Assembly (NCBI GenBank): GCA_016930955.1
Contig: JAFGFR010000143.1
Coordinates: 1 to 19,860 of the forward strand
Length of the DNA stretch: 19,860 nucleotides
Reading direction: 5' to 3'
Origin: Victivallales bacterium
GTDB taxonomy: Bacteria; Verrucomicrobiota; Lentisphaeria; Victivallales; JAADHT01
Part shown: piece after piece, positions 15,275 through 19,860 of the stretch
Layout: every line of letters begins with the position of its first letter
Numbering within the stretch: the stretch's first letter is position 1
Made by a program: the position numbers and the translations under genes
Notes under the pieces: model-generated
Seen by the model: the letters and a program-made list of their open reading frames with translations, nothing else
What the model was told of the DNA's origin: nothing
Databases searched by the model: none

Positions 15275-16303
15275 TCAATGCTGATTGATCCCGACCTCGA
15301 TTGATGTGTGTGCGACCTGTCCGGGCTCGAGATAAGGCATCAGATTTTTTTTGATAAGGGACTGGCGGTCCATGCACGGGGCGTTGCAGGGCTCCAGGCC
15401 GAGGACGTACTCGCCCTTCGCGGCCATTTTCCACTGGGTAAGGTATGGCAATGCGGCGGAGTTGAATTCCAGGTAGAAGGAGATTCCCAAGCTGGGGTTG
15501 ACCAGCTCGGCCTTGGAGAATCCCTGCTTGTCGGGGCGCATTTTGTGGAAGAAGACCTGCTCGTCGTAGCTTGCTGAGGGTTTCGGGAATCTCAGCATGT
15601 TTTTGAAGCCCTTTTCGGCTTCCTTGTCGCGGGGCTCGGACTTTTCCGCTGACAACTTCAAGATCGCCTCATTTGAGAGCAGCGGGAAACCGAGGTTGAA
15701 GTGGTACAATATCATGAAGCTGGATTTTTTGTTGCCGAAGTTCTCGATCGAGTCCTCGATGAAGAGCCTGCTTTCACCGGCGACGGTGCGGATCTCGCGA
15801 GTCAACCTGAGCTTGTTCCCGAAGAGTCTCGCCTCCTCGATGATGCCCGACAAGCTGACGACAAACTCATCCTTTATCCATGCGGAGTTGTCTGAGAGCT
15901 GCCTTGCCGGGATGGTGGAGAATCTTCCATGGAGTCCGAGTGACTCGCCGTCGCGGATGTCCGGGGGGCCGAAATGGGAGAGGCCGCATGTGGTCAGCAA
16001 ACCGCCGTTGAAAGTATTTAGCCATCCGGCTCCATCGCACTCATAGAACGCCGGATGTGTCTCGGCGTTCGGGGTGAGGTAGCATAGGTTGATGTTGTTG
16101 AAGGATGCCCTTGAGATGTCCATCCCTCTGTCGGGCAGCACGGTGAATGAGAGTCCCGATCCGTTGGAGACCTCGACCGCGCGCATGTTCAATGCCGGCC
16201 CGTCGTCAAATCTGTAGCGCCTGACGGAGGCTAGCTGCGCGATGTTGCCCACGTGCCCGAGCAATTTGTTTTTTGAGCATTCCTTCCCATTCGCCGACTT
16301 CAT
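15275..16303 (-). CDS. DUF4432-type aldose 1-epimerase-like protein
   Basis: A 342-residue protein with galactose-mutarotase-like features of the DUF4432 group: LPDRGMDIS at residues 56-64, FNGGLLTTCGLSHFGPP at about 98-114, LGLHGR at 122-127 and a late GLEPCN. Proteins of this fold interconvert alpha and beta anomers of free sugars or bind related carbohydrates. The real substrate of DUF4432 members is mostly untested. The start at 16303 has a strong ribosome site (AAGGAGG). znuB ends 56 nt upstream on the same strand, so read-through from the zinc operon is possible, although the functions are unrelated. An 8-bp tandem repeat lies directly upstream of the ribosome site. Confidence 0.88.
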   Translation of the reverse strand: MKSANGKECSKNKLLGHVGNIAQLASVRRYRFDDGPALNMRAVEVSNGSGLSFTVLPDRGMDISRASFNNINLCYLTPNAETHPAFYECDGAGWLNTFNGGLLTTCGLSHFGPPDIRDGESLGLHGRFSTIPARQLSDNSAWIKDEFVVSLSGIIEEARLFGNKLRLTREIRTVAGESRLFIEDSIENFGNKKSSFMILYHFNLGFPLLSNEAILKLSAEKSEPRDKEAEKGFKNMLRFPKPSASYDEQVFFHKMRPDKQGFSKAELVNPSLGISFYLEFNSAALPYLTQWKMAAKGEYVLGLEPCNAPCMDRQSLIKKNLMPYLEPGQVAHTSIEVGINQH

Positions 16304-16316
16304 GTGTCCTCCTTAT

Positions 16317-16341
16317 TTGATGATTGAATGATTGAATGATT
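16317..16341. repeat. 8-bp tandem repeat in the epimerase leader
   Basis: Two perfect copies of TGATTGAA (16321-16336) are flanked by partial copies (TTGA before, TGATT after). The array sits between the znuB stop and the ribosome site of the epimerase gene, whose ATG is 14 nt away. A change in copy number would alter leader length but not any reading frame. Confidence 0.5.
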
Positions 16342-16359
16342 TGGGGATTTGTTGGGATG

Positions 16360-17226
16360 TCATGCTTTTTGCCTGCCTCTCATGGAGGAGTAGAGCATGC
16401 TTGCGGCGAACCAGGCGAATGCGATCAGCACGATAGTGGCTCCGGCGGCGGTCCGTGCCCAGTCCTGGGCGGAGATGATCAGCCCGGGAACTGCCGATGC
16501 TATGCTCACCGCGAGAGCCCACCAGAACATCGCCCCGGCTGACCTGGCCATGTTCCTTGCCGCGGCGGCGGGGACTATAAGCATGGCAGTGACCATGAAC
16601 ACCCCGACGGCCCTGACAGAAAACACGACTATCAACGCGAGCAGCGCAGCAAAGAAGTATTGGTAGAATGCGATACGTATCCTGTGGGTCTTGGCAAGCG
16701 TCTGGTTTATCCCGATATAGAGCAGGCGGTTGTAGCTCCATGCCTGGAAGCCTATGACCACCAGGAACAACGCCGCTAGGAACAGGACCTCTCCCTCGGT
16801 GACCGTGAGGATGTCGCCGTAGAGGAAGCGCTGCATGTCCCTCGCCATGGATCTGTCCCGGCTGACCACCGCCAGCCCGAAGGCGACCACAGCGGAGAAT
16901 ATGACACCTATGACGGTATCCTCCGAAAGCTTTGATCTGCGTTGAGTCGCCATGATAGCCAGCCCGACGAGCACGCCGAACACTGGCATTGTGAGGGTGG
17001 GGTCATATGCTAGGATCATCCCCACTGCCACACCTGTGAATGCGGAGTGGCTGATGGCATCCGCGAAGAATGCCATGCGGAAGTTCACCACCTGCACGCC
17101 CATGGATGCCGCCATCGGGGCAAGCAGCAGGATTCCGAGCATGGCGGTCTGCATAAATCTTGCCTGCATGCACTCGAAGGGAAAAACCCGTGGCATCAGC
17201 TCGTATATTGGTGAAAGGTCAGGCAT
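16360..17226 (-). CDS. znuB: Zinc/manganese ABC transporter permease, ZnuB type
   Basis: A 288-residue ABC-3 family permease with many hydrophobic segments, for example MQTAMLGILLLAPMAASMGV. The family's coupling-type stretch FFADAISHSAFTGVAVGMIL follows, then VVFSVRAVGVFMVTAMLIVPAAAARNMA. It forms the membrane channel for metal import with ZnuC. ATG 17226 was chosen because it overlaps the znuC stop by 8 nt, the typical arrangement for translational coupling. The upstream extension to 17418 would lie inside znuC. Metal choice (Zn versus Mn) is inferred from the binding protein encoded two genes upstream. Confidence 0.92.
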   Translation of the reverse strand: MPDLSPIYELMPRVFPFECMQARFMQTAMLGILLLAPMAASMGVQVVNFRMAFFADAISHSAFTGVAVGMILAYDPTLTMPVFGVLVGLAIMATQRRSKLSEDTVIGVIFSAVVAFGLAVVSRDRSMARDMQRFLYGDILTVTEGEVLFLAALFLVVIGFQAWSYNRLLYIGINQTLAKTHRIRIAFYQYFFAALLALIVVFSVRAVGVFMVTAMLIVPAAAARNMARSAGAMFWWALAVSIASAVPGLIISAQDWARTAAGATIVLIAFAWFAASMLYSSMRGRQKA

Positions 17227-18034
17227 TTGAGTTCTTGTCCTTGTTTTGTTTGCACAGTTTACATGAGCAAGCAGCGGGGACATCTGTCGGCATGGCGCTG
17301 GAGTCCACGAGGCCCATATGGATTCCAAACACAGCGGAGAGGTTCTCGGGGGTGAGCACGGATTTCGGGGGCCCCTCTGCGGCGACCTTCCGGTTAAGGC
17401 AGATGACGTGCGTCGCATGGTGGGTGACGGTCCCGAGATCGTGGCTTACCATAAGTTGAGTGAAACCGCGGGATGCTCTGAGGTTTTCGAGAAGCTCGCA
17501 GAACACATGCTCGCCGCGGAAGTCCACACCGGATGCCGGCTCATCGAGGAGAAGCAATTCCGGCTCCTGCTGCAGTGCGAGTGCAAGCAGGACCCTTTGC
17601 AGCTCGCCTCCTGAAAGGGCGCCAAGCCTGCGGTTGGCAAGTGTAGCGGCATGCACCATCGAGAGCAGCTCGAGCGCCTTGTCGCGGCTGGACTTGCGGC
17701 TGCCGAACCACAAGGGCGACCTTTGAGAGCCAAGCACCATGAACTCGAGTGTGGTGATGGGCATTGCCCTGTCGAATGACAGTTTCTGTGGCACGTATCC
17801 GATTTTTGGCGGTTGGCCATCAAAGCTGATTTTTTTTACCGATCCCCCGCTCCAAGGCACTTCGCCGAGAAGGGCCAGCAGCATGGTGGTCTTCCCTGCC
17901 CCGTTAGGGCCGATGATTGCAGTGCTGCTTCCCATGGGCACCTTTGCGCTGACGTTCTCGAGAATGCTAACGCCGCCGAGCCTGACGCTCAAATTGTCGT
18001 ATACAACGGCATTGGTTTCAGTTGATGCGCTCAT
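17219..18034 (-). CDS. znuC: Zinc ABC transporter ATP-binding protein, with cysteine-rich tail
   Basis: A 271-residue ABC ATPase. Walker A GPNGAGKT is at residues 42-49, the signature LSGGELQR at 140-147, Walker B LLLLDEP at 160-166 and the H-loop His198 in MVSHD. It powers the ZnuB permease. The last 16 residues include ACSCKLC, giving Cys256, Cys258 and Cys261, a plausible metal-binding C-x-C-x2-C tail that is not part of the core ABC fold. The start at 18034 lacks an obvious ribosome site. znuA ends 42 nt upstream, and the gap holds only a weak 5-bp hairpin (18053-18066). Confidence 0.94.
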   Translation of the reverse strand: MSASTETNAVVYDNLSVRLGGVSILENVSAKVPMGSSTAIIGPNGAGKTTMLLALLGEVPWSGGSVKKISFDGQPPKIGYVPQKLSFDRAMPITTLEFMVLGSQRSPLWFGSRKSSRDKALELLSMVHAATLANRRLGALSGGELQRVLLALALQQEPELLLLDEPASGVDFRGEHVFCELLENLRASRGFTQLMVSHDLGTVTHHATHVICLNRKVAAEGPPKSVLTPENLSAVFGIHMGLVDSSAMPTDVPAACSCKLCKQNKDKNSNA

Positions 18035-18076
18035 TCAGCAGACCGTTTTTGCTAATCGTCTGATTAAAGAATTTCA

Positions 18077-19030
18077 TCATTTTGTCCCGAGAGTTTTTTT
18101 GAGCATCTCGATATTTTCGCGCATGGTTTTGATGTAATAGTCTTTAGGGGCGCTTTCCGGCCCGCTGGCTACTGGGTCGAGCTTTGCGACCTTTATCCCG
18201 GTCTCCCTGGAGAGAGTCTCGGCAATCCTTGCAGGATACTGGGGCTCGGTGAATACCGCGCCCGGTTTTTTCTCCCTGACAACCCCTACGAGCTTCAGCA
18301 TCTCGGCCGCCGAGGGTTCCTGCCCGGGATGAGATTGAATCGTCGCCACGATCTCCAATCCGGCATCCCTGGCGAAATAGTCGAATGCCCCATGCTGGGT
18401 GATGATCCTCGGGTTTGCCAGCGTGTCCTTCAATTTCTTCACCTCCCCGCTCAAAGCCACAAGCGACTCGGAGTATTTTGCCGCGTTTGCCTTGTAGATT
18501 TCCGCGCCTTCGGGATCAACCCCGGAAAGACCATCGGCAATGTTCATGACCACCAGGGCCAGCGTCTTTGGGCTGGCGAACAAGTGGGGGTTGAAGTGAT
18601 GACGGTCGGCATCATGGTCGTCCTCTTCCTCATCGTCATGTCCATCTGCCTCGTCATGATGGTGGTGATGATGGCCTTCCTGCTCGATAAGGCCGGGGAT
18701 TCCTTTGGAGGAGTCAACGACCTTGATCTTTGGGTTGGCCCTCTGCAGTGGCCTCCCGACGAACTCCTCCATGCCGAGCCCGTTGATTACCAGCACGTCG
18801 GCCTTCTGAATCTGCTGCATGTCCGCCGGGGTAAGAGAATAGTCGTGTGGGCAGCCGAGATTCGCGGGCAGCAGCAGCCCGACATCCACGCCCTTCCTGC
18901 CCTCGACGACATTCCGTGTAGCATGATATATCGGGAAAGTGGTGCAGAGCACCCTTGGAGCTTCCGCGACAGCCGACAAACACAGGGACAGCACACAATA
19001 ACACACCATGAAAACATTTTTGCCAAGCAT
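18077..19030 (-). CDS. znuA: Zinc ABC transporter substrate-binding protein, ZnuA type
   Basis: A 317-residue cluster A-I binding protein. A signal peptide is clear (VFMVCYCVLSLCLSAVA, probable cleavage after residue 22), so the protein is exported. Likely metal ligands are His62 in PHDYSLTP, His149 in FNPHLF, His212 in TQHGAFDYF and Glu261 in TEPQYP. Between the first two is a His/Asp/Glu-rich loop at about 120-145 that starts with six histidines. Such a loop is typical of zinc rather than manganese binders. It captures periplasmic zinc for ZnuBC. The ribosome site AAGGAG precedes ATG 19030. A promoter with an overlapping palindrome lies about 75-120 nt upstream, consistent with zinc-responsive repression. 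Confidence 0.95.
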   Translation of the reverse strand: MLGKNVFMVCYCVLSLCLSAVAEAPRVLCTTFPIYHATRNVVEGRKGVDVGLLLPANLGCPHDYSLTPADMQQIQKADVLVINGLGMEEFVGRPLQRANPKIKVVDSSKGIPGLIEQEGHHHHHHDEADGHDDEEEDDHDADRHHFNPHLFASPKTLALVVMNIADGLSGVDPEGAEIYKANAAKYSESLVALSGEVKKLKDTLANPRIITQHGAFDYFARDAGLEIVATIQSHPGQEPSAAEMLKLVGVVREKKPGAVFTEPQYPARIAETLSRETGIKVAKLDPVASGPESAPKDYYIKTMRENIEMLKKTLGTK

Positions 19031-19104
19031 GACGTTCTCCTTAGCCGGTTATTCAAAAACCCGGATTCCGCGCCAGCAGGCGCATATCCCGGGACAAACG
19101 AATG

Positions 19105-19148
19105 AATCTAATGTTTTTTGTGGATTTATCAAGCTGAATCGGCTTGAT
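19105..19148 (-). promoter_or_regulatory. Candidate znuA promoter with overlapping operator palindrome
   Basis: Read on the minus strand, TTGATA (19127-19132) and TAGATT (19105-19110) are separated by 16 bp and resemble sigma-70 boxes. A perfect inverted repeat, ATCAAGC (19128-19134) and GCTTGAT (19142-19148) with a 7-nt spacer, overlaps the -35 box. This is the classic place for a repressor such as Zur, although the sequence is not the known gammaproteobacterial Zur box. A second short palindrome, ATGGG-n4-CCCAT, lies at 19173-19186. Confidence 0.4.
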
Positions 19149-19207
19149 TTTCGAACACCTGCAGATATGGTTATGGGTCGTCCCATTTTATCTTCATTGG
19201 AGAGCCG

Positions 19208-19513
19208 ATGACAATCCTGCGTGCAGGCGTGTGTGGAGTTGTATTGCTGATCGCTGCCTATATCGTCGTAATGAATTGGGCTTGCGTCATCGCAAGCTGG
19301 CGAAACAGGCGGAAAGGGATTGACAAGCACCATTCAACTGTTCCCCTCATCACCCTAATCCTGGCCGGGCTAATGGCCTACCCCTTGTATCCCTTCGCCA
19401 CCAAATGGTGGATATTACTCATCCCCGCAATGGACATCGGAAATTGGATGTTGATCATCGGCGTGCCATCAGTGATGATCGCCCAGAAACTGACGGGCAA
19501 GGGAAAAGAGTGA
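19208..19513 (+). CDS. Small hydrophobic membrane protein, unknown function
   Basis: A 101-residue protein with a ribosome site (GGAG five bases before the ATG). Hydrophobic segments lie at about residues 5-27, 45-62 and 66-90. A basic loop (WRNRRKGIDKHH) follows the first, and the tail is basic (KLTGKGKE). No family was recognised. It is divergent from znuA, with 177 bp between the starts, so the promoter region is shared. A link to zinc uptake is possible but rests on position alone. Confidence 0.7.
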   Translation: MTILRAGVCGVVLLIAAYIVVMNWACVIASWRNRRKGIDKHHSTVPLITLILAGLMAYPLYPFATKWWILLIPAMDIGNWMLIIGVPSVMIAQKLTGKGKE

Positions 19514-19533
19514 CTCCATGATGGTGGATGGAG
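19514..19533 (+). terminator. Weak hairpin after the small membrane gene
   Basis: CTCCAT (19514-19519) and ATGGAG (19528-19533) form a 6-bp stem with an 8-nt loop directly after the TGA at 19511-19513. A run of five T lies about 12 nt after the stem, which is too far for a textbook intrinsic terminator. Confidence 0.25.
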
Positions 19534-19657
19534 ACTTGCCAAAGGTTTTTAAAGATTCCCCTTGACTTCCTGCAGAAAACCTCTCGAGTGCAGTCGGCTT
19601 ATGGAAAACAAGGCTTGAATTCTTCCACATTTGTTCCATGTGCACGTGGGTCTGCAC

Positions 19658-19860
19658 CTAGGATTTGTGTTTGGCTTCAGACTTGTCTGACTGCAATGCC
19701 CCCATATGTGGCGTGGCGGGGAGCGGGGAATGGATCACGACCAGTTTTTGCCATACTTTTCGTGCGAGCGCCGTGGTCAGGGACTCGACCTCGTTAACGG
19801 CGGATACGGCGACGGGGTCCTCGAAATCGCGGATGTAGAGGGCGGCCACCTTGCCGATCA
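19658..19860 (-). CDS. C-terminal end of an unrecognised protein (start beyond the window)
   Basis: A minus-strand frame enters at the right edge and ends at TAG 19658-19660, giving about 67 residues. The first part (VAALYIRDFEDPVAVSAVNE, then ALARKVWQKLVVI) looks like folded protein sequence. The last 20 or so residues are polar and lysine/serine-rich, like a disordered tail. The frame stays open to the edge, so the GTG at 19849 need not be a start. No family was recognised. The 144 bp between this stop and the preceding plus-strand gene hold only short palindromes. Confidence 0.55.
   Translation of the reverse strand, partial: IGKVAALYIRDFEDPVAVSAVNEVESLTTALARKVWQKLVVIHSPLPATPHMGALQSDKSEAKHKS

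Noticed and set aside
1..19860. tRNA, rRNA, CRISPR array, insertion sequence or known riboswitch
   Set aside because: None was recognised by reading both strands. The repeats seen are few and irregularly placed, and no transposase or integrase frame is present.

Overview
The window looks like a chromosomal segment of a GC-rich bacterium, most likely from the PVC group (Lentisphaerota, Kiritimatiellota or Verrucomicrobiota). The pointers are a 997-residue SecA with a long insertion after the first nucleotide-binding half and a C-terminal SEC-C zinc motif, a sialidase-like BNR protein beside a uroporphyrinogen-decarboxylase-family protein and an AraC regulator, and intergenic dispersed repeats. 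The taxonomic call is an inference and has not been tested by a search.

Left region (1-2989): a BNR/Asp-box protein (cut by the window edge) and a COG0407 URO-D-family protein form a minus-strand unit. It is divergent from an AraC-type regulator. The 200-bp shared promoter region holds a direct repeat with 20-bp periodicity that fits an AraC-type operator. This block uses mostly CGN arginine codons, unlike the neighbouring ppx gene, and may be an accessory catabolic locus.

Central region (3099-9369): a TatD-like metal-dependent hydrolase and a small four-helix membrane protein lie on the minus strand. They are followed by a tight plus-strand operon of a ROK sugar kinase, Ppx exopolyphosphatase and Ppk1 polyphosphate kinase. 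Coupling a ROK kinase to the enzymes that make and break polyphosphate suggests that sugar phosphorylation is linked to polyphosphate metabolism.

Housekeeping region (9344-13917, minus strand): truA overlaps the 3' end of ppk1 convergently, and upstream of it lie secA and pyrE. Next come an AEC-family permease and a DUF4432 aldose-1-epimerase-like protein (14071-16303). A complete zinc ABC transporter operon follows (znuA-znuC-znuB, 16360-19030), with a candidate repressor palindrome over its promoter. A small membrane protein (19208-19513) and the C-terminal end of an unrecognised minus-strand gene close the window.

The least ordinary signal is in the non-coding DNA. A 31-bp GC-rich element occurs three times (upstream of the ROK gene, truA and the AEC gene), each time pointing toward the downstream start codon. 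In two of these leaders a second 50-nt block, 76% identical without gaps, ends 12-13 nt before the start codon. The 13-nt tail of the element is also found as a tandem pair just upstream of the URO-D-family gene. No tRNA, rRNA, CRISPR, insertion sequence or transposase was seen.
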